Assembly (NCBI GenBank): GCA_028693695.1
Contig: JAQUUV010000105.1
Location: forward strand, 1,999-7,251
DNA: 5,253 bases
Direction of reading: 5' to 3'
DNA from: Syntrophomonas sp.
GTDB lineage: Bacteria; Bacillota; Syntrophomonadia; Syntrophomonadales; Syntrophomonadaceae
Every line of letters begins with the position of its first letter. The first letter of the stretch is position 1. The notes beneath the pieces were generated by a model. It was not told the origin of the DNA. It made no database searches and saw only the letters and a program-made list of their open reading frames with translations. Position numbers and translations under genes: made by a program. Positions 5,075-5,253 of the stretch are shown piece by piece.

Positions 5075-5253
5075 GTGTTAGATAAAGATCTTTTGTCAAT
5101 CGTTCTGGACAAAGCATTGGAGAAAGGCGGCGATTTTGCTGAGGTTTATGTGGAAGAGAAGCGCACCAGCAACGTTTTCTGCGAGGATGATAAGATAGAA
5201 AAGATAAATAGCGGCCGGGAAAAAGGAGCAGGTATTAGGGTGGTCAAAGACGG
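5075..5253 (+). CDS. tldD: TldD/PmbA-family metalloprotease, N-terminal part (3' end cut off by the window)
   Basis: TldD works with TldE (PmbA) as a cytoplasmic zinc protease that degrades unfolded peptides and, in some bacteria, matures peptide antibiotics. Only the first 59 codons are present. They show the conserved N-terminal pattern: a helix LLSIVLDKALEKGGDFAEVY (7-25 region) followed by VEEKRTSNVF, then DDKIEKINSGREKGAGIRVV (38-57), in which the S-G-R-x-x-G-x-G-[IV]-R-V segment is typical. The zinc-binding HExxxH motif lies beyond the window. The GAGIRVV form and the DFAEVYVEE segment favour TldD over its paralogue TldE, but the N-terminus alone cannot fully separate them. A tldE gene would be expected directly downstream. 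No functional link with the pilus genes is apparent, and the hairpin and TATAAT box between them suggest a separate transcription unit. Confidence 0.87.
   Translation, partial: MLDKDLLSIVLDKALEKGGDFAEVYVEEKRTSNVFCEDDKIEKINSGREKGAGIRVVKD

Overview
The window holds an ordinary-looking bacterial gene strip with every gene on the + strand and tightly packed, except for one gap of about 300 bases near the right end. The Shine-Dalgarno sites are strong (GGAGG-type), GTG starts are used, the base composition is AT-leaning, and pilO is not followed by the pilP/pilQ genes that usually accompany it in Gram-negative bacteria. This fits an anaerobic Firmicute (Clostridia). A Syntrophomonas-like organism is my impression from memory only; I could not test it.

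Region 1 (1-2339) is a type IV pilus assembly block: the 3' part of pilM (its N-terminus lies off the left edge), pilN and pilO, overlapping by 1 and 4 bases and so probably translationally coupled. Together they would form the inner-membrane alignment complex: a cytoplasmic actin-like PilM bound to the PilN tail, and PilN/PilO as single-pass membrane proteins with extracytoplasmic coiled coils and ferredoxin-like domains.

Region 2 (2370-3458) is a stand-alone HD-GYP protein with a complete set of catalytic residues, very likely a cyclic di-GMP phosphodiesterase. It sits 30 bases after pilO, so its most likely job is to couple second-messenger level to pilus function.

Region 3 (3484-4768) is an orphan ParA/MinD-type ATPase and a 144-residue protein of unknown function. 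The second gene starts inside the first, with a 71-base out-of-frame overlap. No parB or parS is visible. The pair looks like a ParA-type positioning module with its own small partner, and sampled stretches of parA look richer in GC than the pil genes.

Region 4 (4769-5074) is a gap of 306 bases. It contains the remains of, or chance resemblance to, a very small gene broken by a one-base shift (4806-4930), a hairpin resembling a terminator (4946-4966) and a perfect TATAAT box (5049-5054) just before the next gene.

Region 5 (5075-5253) is the first 59 codons of a TldD-type metalloprotease gene with a GTG start and a good ribosome binding site; it runs off the right edge.
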